A stretch of 64,000 nucleotides of DNA, from contig CANTFK010000380.1 of the NCBI GenBank assembly GCA_947646735.1, forward strand, positions 169,884 through 233,883, in the 5' to 3' direction. The stretch comes from Peronospora farinosa (Eukaryota > Oomycota > Peronosporomycetes > Peronosporales > Peronosporaceae). The translations under genes were made by a program, and so were the position numbers. The notes under the pieces were generated by a model. The model had not been told where the DNA came from and ran no database searches. It worked only from the letters and a program-made list of their open reading frames with translations. This document shows, one piece after another, positions 28,194-40,205 of the stretch. Positions within the stretch are counted from its first letter, which is position 1. Each line of letters opens with the position of its first letter.

Positions 28194-29189
28194 TGTGTGG
28201 AAGTGTTGAAATTTAAGAGCGCATGAAAAAAAGATTTTACTTACGGACGCGTACCAGACGCGTTTCGGCCCGCCACCGTGGGCATCCTTAGTGTCTTACC
28301 GATCGCAAAGTGACCACTCTCAGTGCAGCGGCTTCTTCCGCTGTTACACGATTACCTATGCATCTAACATTCAAGAAGTACTTTTTTAGAACTAGCTAGC
28401 AAAATTCGTCAGTGTACATCTAGTATCCGGCTAGATACGAAGTAACATGACTGGGACTGGCCATTCATTTACCCCCTCTCGCCGTTGAGAGTGTGCGACT
28501 TGGTACCCGACGCTAAAGCGCGCTCGTTGACTGCTCATCTTGAGCATTCTTGTCAGCAGTACATGACACTAGATGCTCGTATGCATACATTCCTTGCGCC
28601 GCCTTGAGCGCCCTTACAGCTTTACCCTACTTTAGCGACGTCCTCGCAACGACTCGCTTGACTCGTCGGCGGTCTGATGGTCCACGGACCGTCGACCTTA
28701 TGGCTTTTGAATCGCTGCCCTTCTGCGCTCTTTTATGGACCCGCTTCGTAGCTCGACTGCGGATGCACCAGCTCGTTGTTAATCTGCTTGGTGCTGCCAT
28801 CTATTCTCTGTGTGCGCGTGGCCTCCCTGAGCAACAACTGTCTCACTCGCGCCCATCACCCATTTCACTCAGTCCTCTGTCACGATTTTCTTCGTTTCAC
28901 ACTTTTGCAGCAGCGCTTACCCATACCAGGTGGCGCATGCGTAATTTTAGGCTCATAACCTGCTGGAAGCTATTGTGGATGATCACTCAATGACTGGAAC
29001 AAGTATCCAGCGTGCGGACATTTTCTTCTTGCAAATGGCGTGCCTTGAGCTGAAGAATCTCGGACTTACCGAAATATTTCTGAAAAAATGCGTGTTCTTT
29101 ATGATTCCGAGTCAAGTACCAGATTGATCAAGAAACAGCTATCCTTGAGTTGCTGGACTCGAAAAAGCGAGCTCAGTGCGAGCTCCGAT
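28194..29189. other. Unassigned region of the left arm
   Basis: A 147-codon plus frame at 28550-28993 has low-complexity composition, and in the right arm the same frame is broken by a one-base indel, which argues against it being coding. Confidence 0.4.
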
Positions 29190-29955
29190 GGAAATAGACC
29201 TACTAGATAATAATTAATTTGGAGGAGGGACGCTACTACCGGCAAATGGTCCTGGTACACCTGAGTGCCCGACTATCAAGACATATCAATCGCTGCTCGG
29301 AAGTTTGCACTGGATTGCTTGCTGCACGTGATCGGACATATCTTTTGCTGTACACCATGCTTCTCAACGTGCACACGCACCAGCCATCGTACATTTAAAG
29401 CTAGCGAATCGTATAGTGCGCTACTTGTCTGGAGTGCTGATTTCAAATTAGATATAAATTACGACGGTGGCCAAAAAAATATACTGCTAGGCATCAAATG
29501 TTCTTATGATGCTGATTTTGCTGGAGATAAGCAAGACAGAAAGTACGAATGTGGCGGAATTATTTAATTCATGGGATGACATTGTAAGAATCAAAAGGCA
29601 GTGGCGTTATCGTTGAATCGGAGTATGTGGCTGCATCCATTGGCGCCTAGATATTCTTGGCTTAGAGAGGTTGGCTGAAACTTGGATTTTACAGGTTGCG
29701 TTTCCAACTTTCATAACAATGTACAGCCAAGCTGCTATCAAACCAGTGGAAAATGAAGCAAGATCAAGCCAGGCAAAGCATGTTGACGTGCGCTTAAAGT
29801 TAATTGGTGATTAATACAAGCAAGGCGCAATCAAATTGACCTACGTGAATACGCACGACATGCTGGCTGACACCCTGACCAAGCCACCCAGCGCCTCGAC
29901 TACAAGCTTTGCGTACTATCGCTGGGCTTCAATCAACGTGGGCCCTGGGGAGGAG
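29190..29955 (+). pseudogene. Copia (Ty1) pol 3' end: RT C-terminus and RNase H (left copy)
   Basis: Across shifting frames I read CPTIKTYQSLLGSLHWIA, SDISFAVHHASQRAHAP, KLAKRIVRYLSGV, then YDADFAGDKQDRKYECGG and NTHDMLADTLTKPPS. These are the consecutive blocks at the end of Ty1/copia pol. A purine-rich tract (GGGGAGGAG) and TGTTGGAAACGG follow at 29947-29967, the expected start of a copia 3' LTR. Multiple frameshifts make it dead. Confidence 0.78.
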
Positions 29956-31831
29956 TGTTGGAAACGGTTTTTTACTGAATAAAATTGCTGCCAGGTCCCA
30001 AGCCATCAAGAAACTGCCGTTTCCCAGGATTATCCTATGTTTATATATTTTGGTTTGCAACAGAAAAGACGGTAGGTGAGCACATTTCGTGCTAACATCG
30101 TGCAGGAGCAAGGAGCTAAAGCAGATCAGGATGCTGATAGGTAAGGACACACATAATGTTGGTAATAAGACTTACGTTTCGAAAACACTTCTTTGAAAAC
30201 TTTCCAAACTTTAAAGCAAACAGGGAGTGCAGGGTAAATGTTTTTTTCGGGTGAGTAGCGGTAGCGATAGAAGGTTTGTTGTGATTGGAAAAGGCTATGC
30301 CAGCAATTCCTCAGCGTCATAGCTGGACCCTTAAAGGCTATATCCGACAATGGCCAAGCTCAAGCCTTTGCCGGGTACCCGAGACGGTGACGTTATTCGA
30401 GCACTATCTTTCGACCACCTTTATTGATATAATTGTCGATTCCAAATACTCGTCGGGAATTTTGGGATGCCGAGGCTGATCGTCAGAAACTGACTTGTCT
30501 AGTAATGATTCGTCGAGTATTGAATCATGGAGTCTTGGGCTGGGAAGTTTTGACTCGTCAAATGTTAACTAATGGAATGTTCAATAATCAAATGTTGCCT
30601 CATCAAGTATTGACTAGTCGAATCTTGAATATTATACGTCGAATCTGGCTTCTTCAAATAGTTACCGCCGAATATTTATTGTAGAGTTACATTTCGTCGA
30701 GTATTTCCTTGTTAAGTCTTGGCTCCGCTGAATATATACTAGGCGTATCTTAGGTCGTTAAATATTGCTTGTCGATCATTAACCCGACAAGCTGATTCGG
30801 CGAGTCGTAATGTGCGACCTGTTTAAAAGAAGCTTGGTGTGGTGCGTTACGACCATGATTTCCCGAATCGTCGTCGTAGCCAGTTTAATCTGGACAATTC
30901 GAAGATCAACTTTGACTTTCTCTACTGCGTTGCCGGAGAGGAAGACGTAGCACAAGAATCACAATACGAAGAACAACACACAAGATCTAGTAGCTGTGCG
31001 CGACGAAGAGCGACATATAAATGGCAGCACATGAGCACTAGTGAGCATGTTATTAGGATAGGAGGTTGTCGGCTGCAATGGGCAAAGCGAGCGTAATCCA
31101 AGCGGCGAGCTTGTAAAAAAAGACGGGCATAATGTCAATAGATCGATCACCTATCGATGGCATGAAATGGAGAGTTTAAACGCTAATTACCAGTAAAGTG
31201 TACTCGCTAGAACCCGCTGCTCTGATTTACTATCTATTCTATGAGCTTTCTAAATTTTAGTAAAAAAAGTATCCCTGATTCAATATGTTAAAAGCGAGAT
31301 ATCTAATTTCCAAGGTATTGCAAACACAAACCCACACTGAATGATTACTGCTTTGCCCTTTCACTCATTTTTCCTTACTCGCTCACGGTTGAACTACTTT
31401 CATTTACTCACTCACTTATTAAATTAATCTCGCAAGCTATTCACTCAACTTTTATTTCAACCTGATACCTCGTTCTCCCTTAAAGTTCGCTGAGCAAGGG
31501 CTTTTATTGACATATATGCTTTCGAAACTGACTAAATGTAATGCAAACAATATTCTAGGCTAGGCGCAGTTTTCATCTACAATAGTTAGCGTCGCCTATA
31601 CAGTGTACGACACCGATTTATAGCTTTCAGCACCGCCGCTAGAGGAAGAAAAACCCAGTAGGTAAGAGGCAAAAGACGTTTTCAGAAAAGCTGTTTATGT
31701 GGTGATTGGCGCTGCAGACGTTCGAGAGTACAAGGAGACGCTCGCTTAGTCAAACTATTCTGGCGCATACGGAATGTCGATATAAAGCTTTAAGTGAGTG
31801 GCCGACAAACTTCATAAATTACGATAAGAAG
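29956..31831. other. Possible copia LTR start, then unassigned sequence
   Basis: TGTTGG at 29956 may start the copia LTR, with TATATATTTT about 80 bases further; its end is not identifiable. The rest holds the degenerate repeat at 30390-30800 and frames under 90 codons with no match. Confidence 0.4.
30390..30800 (+). repeat. Degenerate minisatellite (TCGTCGAATATTGA-like units), left copy
   Basis: Variants of a unit such as CGTCGAGTATTGA or CGTCAAATGTTAACT recur about every 15-22 bases: TCGTCGGGAATTTTG, TCGTCGAGTATTGAA, CGTCAAATGTTAAC, CATCAAGTATTGAC, AGTCGAATCTTGAA, CGTCGAGTATTTCC, CGTTAAATATTGC. The period drifts, so it is an old, diverged array. Confidence 0.55.
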
Positions 31832-31905
31832 TGCTCCAGGAGGGGTTTGAACCCACGACCTGCGGCTCATAAGACCACCGCTCTAACCAACTGAGCTACA
31901 GGAGC
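31832..31905 (-). tRNA. tRNA-Ile, anticodon UAU (left copy)
   Basis: The minus strand folds as a cloverleaf: acceptor GCTCCTG/CTGGAGC with one T-T mismatch, D stem GCTC/GAGC, anticodon stem GTGGT/GCCGC around loop CTTATGA (anticodon TAT), T arm with GGTTCAAAC, and discriminator A. The A-box and B-box promoter sequences (TAGCTCAGTTGG and GGTTCAAACCC) are intact. The flanks lack a clear run of four T's. Confidence 0.88.
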
Positions 31906-32621
31906 AATACTCTCGAGGTCTTAGCATATAATATATATACCAAACATTACATATATATAGCCGACTCCAAATACGAAGGGATAAATCTAACATAGCAGGC
32001 GATAACATACTGTCACAGGAGAGAACAGCCGTGGCAGGAGTGTCATTTAATATCCCGAAAAGCCATATTTTGCGTATTCAATAACATTACCTTAATTTAT
32101 CTTTCTTTCAGCTTTGCTGAGCCGAAAGAGTATGAAGTCCCATGTACGCTTGCCTGGTGTATACTGGTAAGAACAAGAGTAGTACCAATTGGAAATGCTG
32201 CGCGAGGTTGGTATTATCGACAGTCGGCACCTTAAATTGGCCGTTTCCTTACTTTTACCCGGCACTAGAGGTCAGTGCTCAGGCTGGAACGCCTAGCAGC
32301 ACTACAATATTAGCAGACGATGAATATTTTCTGTATCACTGTGTGTAACAGAATCTTGATGCGTTGCAGCTGTAAAGAACACAGTTTACTTACTTAATGA
32401 TTAAAATAGAGAAGGTCATAATTTTGCAGTAGATTTAAAAACATTCAAGATCATATAGGCCCCTCAAAGCAGCTATAATAGTCACCCCCACCAAAAGTGG
32501 TCAGCGCAGTGAGCTAAGCGTGCCAGCAAAAGAAGCTCAGACCTTGTTTTTCATCAACTATCCGACAAGCAGTCATTTTTTTTGTAATGACATTGCTCAA
32601 AACTTGACACACCATTATTGG

Positions 32622-33061
32622 CTTGCCTTTCGATTAAATATTTTGGATGAAATTAGATTTCTATTTGTCTACTTCTATCCATCTGAAGCGTTAAAATATG
32701 ATCCCTTTTTTCCTAGATCCCAATTGGACGGCTAAAAGTCGCTTATCGAATGCTCGTCAATACCGTATCGATTGCCGCTTACAAATCTGCAGAATATGAA
32801 GCTCTTGTATTTAGTAGAGGAGACCTATCTCATAAGATGTCAAAGTTAGATCAGCCTGTAGCTATAAGGTAACTTCGTATAAAAGAGATATAGGTAGGTT
32901 GTGTAGAGTGATCGCCAAATTGCTCATCAATGCAAGGACTCCTTCACCAAATTTGTTTGGTTGTAAATACACTTTTCAAAAGATTATTAAAAGAATGCAA
33001 TACCTGACCAAAGTTGCTCCGAAGCAACATAAAGTAATAAAATGACCGATACGCCCCAATA
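32622..33061. other. Unique 440-base spacer of the second inverted repeat
   Basis: AT-rich, with no gene. It is not mirrored, and the arm edges on both sides are sharp (CCATTATTGG at 32612-32621 and CCAATAATGG at 33062-33071). Confidence 0.85.
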
Positions 33062-33777
33062 CCAATAATGGTGTGTCAAGTTTTGAGCAATGTCATTACA
33101 AAAAAAATGACTGCTTGTCGGATAGTTGATGAAAAACAAGGTTTGAGCTTCTTTTGCTGACACGCTTAGCTCACTGCGCTGACCACTTTTGGTGGGGGTG
33201 ACTATTATAGCTGCTTTGAGGGGCCTATATGATCTTGAATGTTTTTAAATCTACTGCAAAATTATGACCTTCTCTATTTTAATCATTAAGTAAGTAAACT
33301 GTGTTCTTTACAGCTGCAACGCATCAAGATTCTGTTACACACAGTGATACAGAAAATATTCATCGTCTGCTAATATTGTAGTGCTGCTAGGCGTTCCAGC
33401 CTGAGCACTGACCTCTAGTGCCGGGTAAAAGTAAGGAAACGGCCAATTTAAGGTGCCGACTGTCGATAATACCAACCTCGCGCAGCATTTCCAATTGGTA
33501 CTACTCTTGTTCTTACCAGTATACACCAGGCAAGCGTACATGGGACTTCATACTCTTTCGGCTCAGCAAAGCTGAAAGAAAGATAAATTAAGGTAATGTT
33601 ATTGAATACGCAAAATATGGCTTTTCGGGATATTAAATGACACTCCTGCCACGGCTGTTCTCTCCTGTGACAGTATGTTATCGCCTGCTATGTTAGATTT
33701 ATCCCTTCGTATTTGGAGTCGGCTATATATATGTAATGTTTGGTATATATATTATATGCTAAGACCTCGAGAGTATT

Positions 33778-33851
33778 GCTCCTGTAGCTCAGTTGGTTAG
33801 AGCGGTGGTCTTATGAGCCGCAGGTCGTGGGTTCAAACCCCTCCTGGAGCA
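33778..33851 (+). tRNA. tRNA-Ile, anticodon UAU (right copy)
   Basis: Identical to 31832-31905 and on the opposite strand, so the two tRNA genes are transcribed away from the spacer. Anticodon TAT sits in loop CTTATGA; the D-loop AGTTGGTTA and T-loop TTCAAAC are intact. It reads the rare AUA codon. Confidence 0.88.
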
Positions 33852-34879
33852 CTTCTTATCGTAATTTATGAAGTTTGTCGGCCACTCACTTAAAGCTTTA
33901 TATCGACATTCCGTATGCGCCAGAATAGTTTGACTAAGCGAGCGTCTCCTTGTACTCTCGAACGTCTGCAGCGCCAATCACCACATAAACAGCTTTTCTG
34001 AAAACGTCTTTTGCCTCTTACCTACTGGGTTTTTCTTCCTCTAGCGGCGGTGCTGAAAGCTATAAATCGGTGTCGTACACTGTATAGGCGACGCTAACTA
34101 TTGTAGATGAAAACTGCGCCTAGCCTAGAATATTGTTTGCATTACATTTAGTCAGTTTCGAAAGCATATATGTCAATAAAAGCCCTTGCTCAGCGAACTT
34201 TAAGGGAGAACGAGGTATCAGGTTGAAATAAAAGTTGAGTGAATAGCTTGCGAGATTAATTTAATAAGTGAGTGAGTAAATGAAAGTAGTTCAACCGTGA
34301 GCGAGTAAGGAAAAATGAGTGAAAGGGCAAAGCAGTAATCATTCAGTGTGGGTTTGTGTTTGCAATACCTTGGAAATTAGATATCTCGCTTTTAACATAT
34401 TGAATCAGGGATACTTTTTTTACTAAAATTTAGAAAGCTCATAGAATAGATAGTAAATCAGAGCAGCGGGTTCTAGCGAGTACACTTTACTGGTAATTAG
34501 CGTTTAAACTCTCCATTTCATGCCATCGATAGGTGATCGATCTATTGACATTATGCCCGTCTTTTTTTACAAGCTCGCCGCTTGGATTACGCTCGCTTTG
34601 CCCATTGCAGCCGACAACCTCCTATCCTAATAACATGCTCACTAGTGCTCATGTGCTGCCATTTATATGTCGCTCTTCGTCGCGCACAGCTACTAGATCT
34701 TGTGTGTTGTTCTTCGTATTGTGATTCTTGTGCTACGTCTTCCTCTCCGGCAACGCAGTAGAGAAAGTCAAAGTTGATCTTCGAATTGTCCAGATTAAAC
34801 TGGCTACGACGACGATTCGGGAAATCATGGTCGTAACGCACCACACCAAGCTTCTTTTAAACAGGTCGCACATTACGAC

Positions 34880-35294
34880 TCGCCGAATCAGCTTGTCGGG
34901 TTAATGATCGACAAGCAATATTTAACGACCTAAGATACGCCTAGTATATATTCAGCGGAGCCAAGACTTAACAAGGAAATACTCGACGAAATGTAACTCT
35001 ACAATAAATATTCGGCGGTAACTATTTGAAGAAGCCAGATTCGACGTATAATATTCAAGATTCGACTAGTCAATACTTGATGAGGCAACATTTGATTATT
35101 GAACATTCCATTAGTTAACATTTGACGAGTCAAAACTTCCCAGCCCAAGACTCCATGATTCAATACTCGACGAATCATTACTAGACAAGTCAGTTTCTGA
35201 CGATCAGCCTCGGCATCCCAAAATTCCCGACGAGTATTTGGAATCGACAATTATATCAATAAAGGTGGTCGAAAGATAGTGCTCGAATAACGTC
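34880..35294 (-). repeat. Degenerate minisatellite, right copy
   Basis: Mirror of 30390-30800, with the same drifting TCGTCGAATATTGA-like units read on the minus strand. Confidence 0.55.
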
Positions 35295-35727
35295 ACCGTC
35301 TCGGGTACCCGGCAAAGTCTTGAGCTTGGCCATTGTCGGATATAGCCTTTAAGGGTCCAGCTATGACGCTGAGGAATTGCTGGCATAGCCTTTTCCAATC
35401 ACAACAAACCTTCTATCGCTACCGCTACTCACCCGAAAAAAACATTTACCCTGCACTCCCTGTTTGCTTTAAAGTTTGGAAAGTTTTCAAAGAAGTGTTT
35501 TCGAAACGTAAGTCTTATTACCAACATTATGTGTGTCCTTACCTATCAGCATCCTGATCTGCTTTAGCTCCTTGCTCCTGCACGATGTTAGCACGAAATG
35601 TGCTTACCTACCGTCTTTTCTGTTGCAAACCAAAATATATAAACATAGGATAATCCTGGGAAACGGCAGTTTCTTGATGGCTTGGGACCTGGCAGCAATT
35701 TTATTCAGTAAAAAACCGTTTCCAACA

Positions 35728-36493
35728 CTCCTCCCCAGGGCCCACGTTGATTGAAGCCCAGCGATAGTACGCAAAGCTTGTAGTCGAGGCGCTGGGTGGC
35801 TTGGTCAGGGTGTCAGCCAGCATGTCGTGCGTATTCACGTAGGTCAATTTGATTGCGCCTTGCTTGTATTAATCACCAATTAACTTTAAGCGCACGTCAA
35901 CATGCTTTGCCTGGCTTGATCTTGCTTCATTTTCCACTGGTTTGATAGCAGCTTGGCTGTACATTGTTATGAAAGTTGGAAACGCAACCTGTAAAATCCA
36001 AGTTTCAGCCAACCTCTCTAAGCCAAGAATATCTAGGCGCCAATGGATGCAGCCACATACTCCGATTCAACGATAACGCCACTGCCTTTTGATTCTTACA
36101 ATGTCATCCCATGAATTAAATAATTCCGCCACATTCGTACTTTCTGTCTTGCTTATCTCCAGCAAAATCAGCATCATAAGAACATTTGATGCCTAGCAGT
36201 ATATTTTTTTGGCCACCGTCGTAATTTATATCTAATTTGAAATCAGCACTCCAGACAAGTAGCGCACTATACGATTCGCTAGCTTTAAATGTACGATGGC
36301 TGGTGCGTGTGCACGTTGAGAAGCATGGTGTACAGCAAAAGATATGTCCGATCACGTGCAGCAAGCAATCCAGTGCAAACTTCCGAGCAGCGATTGATAT
36401 GTCTTGATAGTCGGGCACTCAGGTGTACCAGGACCATTTGCCGGTAGTAGCGTCCCTCCTCCAAATTAATTATTATCTAGTAGGTCTATTTCC
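35728..36493 (-). pseudogene. Copia pol 3' end (right copy)
   Basis: Mirror of 29190-29955, with the same RT C-terminal and RNase H blocks (YDADFAGDKQDRKYECGG near 36150 and the LADTLTKPPS block near 35820) and the same frameshifts. The shared lesions show that decay preceded the duplication. Confidence 0.75.
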
Positions 36494-37490
36494 ATCGGAG
36501 CTCGCACTGAGCTCGCTTTTTCGAGTCCAGCAACTCAAGGATAGCTGTTTCTTGATCAATCTGGTACTTGACTCGGAATCATAAAGAACACGCATTTTTT
36601 CAGAAATATTTCGGCAAGTCCGAGATTCTTCAGCTCAAGGCACGCCATTTGCAAGAAGAAAATGTCCACACGCTGGATACTTGTTCCAGTCATTGAGTGA
36701 TCATCCACAATAGCTTCCAGCAGGTTATGAGCCTAAAATTACGCATGCGCCACCTGGTATGGGTAAGCGCTGCTGCAAAAGTGTGAAACGAAGAAAATCG
36801 TGACAGAGGACTGAGTGAAATGGGTGATGGGCGCGAGTGAGACAGTTGTTGCTCAGGGAGGCCACGCACACACAGAGAAAAAGATGGCAGCACCAAGCAG
36901 ATTAACAACGAGCTGGTGCGTCCGCAGTCGAGCTACGAAGCGGGTCCATAAAAGAGCGCAAAAGGGCAGCGATTCAAAAGCCATAAGGTCGACGGTCCGT
37001 GGACCATCAGACCGCCGACGAGTCAAGCGAGTCGTTGCGAGGACGTCGCTAAAGTAGGGTAAAGCTGTAAGGGCGCTCAAGGCGGCGCAAGGAATGTATG
37101 CATACGAGCATCTAGTGTCATGTACTGCTGACAAGAATGCTCAAGATGAGCAGTCAACGAGCGCGCTTTAGCGTCGGGTACCAAGTCGCACACTCTCAAC
37201 GGCGAGAGGGGGTAAATGAATGGCCAGTCCCAGTCATGTTACTTCGTATCTAGCCGGATACTAGATGTACACTGACGAATTTTGCTAGCTAGTTCTAAAA
37301 AAGTACTTCTTGAATGTTAGATGCATAGGTAATCGTGTAACAGCGGAAGAAGCCGCTGCACTGAGAGTGGTCACTTTGCGATCGGTAAGACACTAAGGAT
37401 GCCCACGGTGGCGGGCCGAAACGCGTCTGGTACGCGTCCGTAAGTAAAATCTTTTTTTCATGCGCTCTTAAATTTCAACACTTCCACACA

Positions 37491-37914
37491 CTACTCATCC
37501 GTCAAAAGGTTGCCCAAGCTCCAGCCGTCTTCATCCACGTCCATCGTAAGCTTGACGCAATTGGCTTGCACCGCCGTATTATCCTAGACAAAATTGCACA
37601 GGTTCAAATCGAGCTTTTTGGGCAAGGGTAATTAAAAGGGTAATTAAATAATGCTTATGACAATTATGGTTACCTTCTTCCTCACAGTCAACTGTGCCTT
37701 CGTCGATTGCAACATGCTTGCGCTTCTGGTGGCGTTTCGACCATAGAATCTAACGATATTAAGCCGATTAATTCATTTCAAACAAACTTGAGGTAAAAGG
37801 ATCGATGCTCACATTAGATCTTGGTTATCTCCTCATACGCAATCGTAAATTTTTTTCTTTAACTTCCTTACACATTTTTGCCAAGTGCTCAAGCATCTTC
37901 TCCGATCGAGCCGC
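37491..37914 (-). CDS. Possible 3' end of a spliced gene (right copy)
   Basis: Mirror of 27770-28193, with the same candidate exons and GT...AG intron on the minus strand. The upstream part differs beyond 38010, so at most one copy can be joined to a complete gene. Confidence 0.28.
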
Positions 37915-38010
37915 CAATCCGCTCAGAATCTACGCTGTGTATTGTATCGATTGGTCTTGACAGCTTTTACGAACGCGAGCAAAAACATATTTCCAGGCTT
38001 TCCCAGAGGG

Positions 38011-38661
38011 GTACCTCCGTTTTGACCGACTTGACCAATTTATTTACGCATGTCTTGCCATCTCTACGGTCATGACGGCGGAGGCAACGGCATCTTGATT
38101 GGCGTCGTGATCGCTCATGTTAGCTGGCGTTTAAGAATGTATACTCAATTTGTTTCGGATTGTGGGGTGAAATCATACTATAAGGGCAATGTCCCAAGAA
38201 CAAAAACCCTGCTGAGTTTCAATATCCAGGCAGTAAATGGCACCACAGGCTATAGCTCTTAAGCTACAGCCTGGGGGCTGTGCCGGGTACCTATCAAAGA
38301 CTGTATGGTAATAAAAATAGACACTCGCCAGTTGATTCGTATTACGACCGGAGCAGTTGTGATGCAGGGATTAGCAAACATGTGTAATTCCTTTTAGTTA
38401 AGGTTACAAACTCGTCAAAGTCCGAATGAGAAGCGAGTCGACCCTTTAATGTCGGCGAGTTTCGAACACGACAAAACCTTGGGGTCGGCGAATTAGCTCA
38501 GCGTTCAGATTTAAATTCATCAAGAGAGGCAGAGATCGACTGCCAATAACATTAGATAAATAAATAGGAGAACGACATTGAGCCAGCCAAAAGTAGAATA
38601 AGAGATAAGTCAGTACATCCTCCTTATTTGTACACTTCTACATAAGCCCCTGCACGGGCTG
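38011..38661. other. Unassigned stretch between the inverted repeat and a gypsy LTR
   Basis: A 70-codon frame (38050-38262) is the only frame and is not recognised. No element terminus is seen. Confidence 0.4.
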
Positions 38662-39001
38662 TGTAACGGGGCTAGAACGTACTGTCACTAGCTTACACGC
38701 GCGCTTGAGAAAGACTCAAGCCCAAGTATTAGGTATTAAGTAAATTTAACTCTGATTTTTATTTTGGTTTTAATTCGTACTAATTACGAAGATTTTAGTC
38801 GTAATAAATACGACAGTGTTCCCGCCTTTTGGGAGCCACACAATTTCAGGTTGATTTATCATTGGTCCATATTGGGGACTTTAGGCCCAAAAATAAACCA
38901 ATAATAAATTGCCACGCTGTGCCCGCGTTTCGGGCCCAGCACCTGTCTACATATGTAATTGTTTATTTGTGTTAACTATGTGTGTAATGTAGCCCATTAC
39001 A
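38662..39001 (-). repeat. 3' LTR of gypsy family D (minus-strand element)
   Basis: TGTAACGGGG...CCCATTACA on the plus strand, an inverted terminal pair that reads TG...CA on either strand. It is related to 56456-56914 (shared blocks include gacagtgttcccgccttttg). On the minus strand a purine tract (GAGAAGGAAGTGA) precedes it. Confidence 0.75.
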
Positions 39002-39014
39002 TCACTTCCTTCTC

Positions 39015-40205
39015 ATGACAGCACTCACCAACCGTGAGTGCTCAACTGTCGAAACCCCATCGCTCACAAACGAACAAGCAATGTCCGGAGACCCAACACC
39101 CAATCCAGTAGAACTCCCAAGATACATCAGCGGGAATGCATCAACCAGCATCATGGCGCGGCAGCTCATACCTTGGTCGCTGTACGACTTGTCCGGAGCT
39201 CACGCTCCGGACTCGCTGGACATGATGCGGGACTACTTCCGCCGATTTCGAGAACTGCGCGGGAAAGGTCTTGATGGAATCGAGCATGAAGCTCTACAAC
39301 GTTCTTGGTGTGCCTTCATCCAACGTTGGAATCGGATGCTCGAGGATGGTAGCAGCTTCCAATTATGGCTCGCCAATAGAGAGGAGCTTCGCGCCGATCA
39401 CTCCATCGGCGCGATACGCGAAAGAGTGTGTGAGGATGCTTGGAATGAGGACCGCCTCTGCTTCGTTCATGTCAATTAAGGATGCCAGTCTTGTGACTCG
39501 AATCCACGCCCAACTCACGACGAATGGCGACGACACATCGCTGAGTGTCCACTCAGTGATCGCGAACGAAGTTGGATTGCAAAGTATGAGCGAAGTCTGA
39601 GCGAACGGAGAAGCGCAGTTATTCGTGGTGCGCCTCGCTGGCAGCACCGCTCGCGACAGCGGAGTCAATCTACGCGGAATAATCAGCGCAGAGCAGCGAC
39701 ACGTTCACCTGCCCGTCATGCTGCGCGATACTCGCTTTGCAATCGTGATAACATGTATTTACCACGATGTTCTCGTTCACGGCATCATCTAGATCACGTA
39801 ATCGTTCTCGTTTGTCACGAGATCGTTCGCGTGCGCGCACGCATTGGAATAGCCCGACTTCGTGGCTTCATACGACTGAACCACATCTGGAGCGTCATGA
39901 AGGAGTAAGGAACGTGGTTCCCATGTATCCTGCTCGGTAGGAGATCCAAGCCAGCGTACTCGGTACCTGCGCGCGGATGGAACCGCTCGCTTCTCATGAG
40001 CCGACTGCAGTACTGGTTGTGGAGGGTCCTCGTGACCCACAATGCGATCTACAATCCAGCGCATCTGTCTCTCCGCATTAACAAGCGGAGGAGGGCCCTC
40101 GTGATGGTTATGCTGGCGTCCTGGTCGCCCAGGATGATGTTGATCAGGCCGTGAACAAAGCTGACGATGCTCAGCTGGAGGCTGAGGCTGCCAGTGAGCG
40201 TGCTG
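39015..40205 (+). CDS. Antisense accessory ORF of gypsy family D (broken)
   Basis: It begins 14 bases from the LTR and runs against the chromodomain. The first frame (39015-39479, 154 residues) ends at a TAA, and homologous residues continue in another frame to about 39600 (DASLVTRIHAQLTTNGDD). Then comes an Arg/Ser-rich part (about 39690-39880), and near 40130-40205 a coiled-coil stretch (DVDQAVNKADDAQLEAEAAS). The core MMRDYFRRFRELR...LQRSWCAFIQRW is shared with 57134-57511, where different bases changed but the residues are similar. No known domain is recognised. The order (N-terminal domain, RS-rich, coiled coil) resembles the other antisense frames. Confidence 0.55.
39789..40064 (-). pseudogene. 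pol: Chromodomain end of pol, gypsy family D
   Basis: The minus frame contains RYRVRWLGSPTEQDTWEPRSLLLHDAPDVVQSYEAT, the aromatic-cage and helix part of a chromodomain (Y-V-R-W then the W-E-P block). It follows DRIVGHEDP, the N-terminal strand. It is truncated at the fusion point. The opposite strand encodes the Arg/Ser-rich part of the antisense ORF. Confidence 0.75.

Larger units (their letters stand above)
27674..32621. repeat. Left arm of the second large inverted repeat (about 4.95 kb)
   Basis: The arm pairs with 33062-38010 as reverse complement, coordinate sum 65683 in the inner part and 65684 in the outer part because of a one-base indel near 28796/36886. A few point differences exist, for example in frames near 30360 and 30085. 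It contains a partial gene, a copia 3' end, a degenerate minisatellite and a tRNA gene. Confidence 0.95.
33062..38010. repeat. Right arm of the second large inverted repeat (about 4.95 kb)
   Basis: Reverse complement of 27674-32621 with a few substitutions and one indel. The outer edge is at about 38010, where the left arm continues into non-LTR sequence and the right side into unrelated DNA. Confidence 0.95.

Noticed and set aside
28550..28993. 147-codon frame in the left arm
   Set aside because: The mirrored copy has a one-base indel that breaks it, and the product has low-complexity composition with no motif.
36815..37057. 80-codon plus frame in the right arm
   Set aside because: It exists only as the antisense of a non-coding stretch and is lost in the left arm through the indel.
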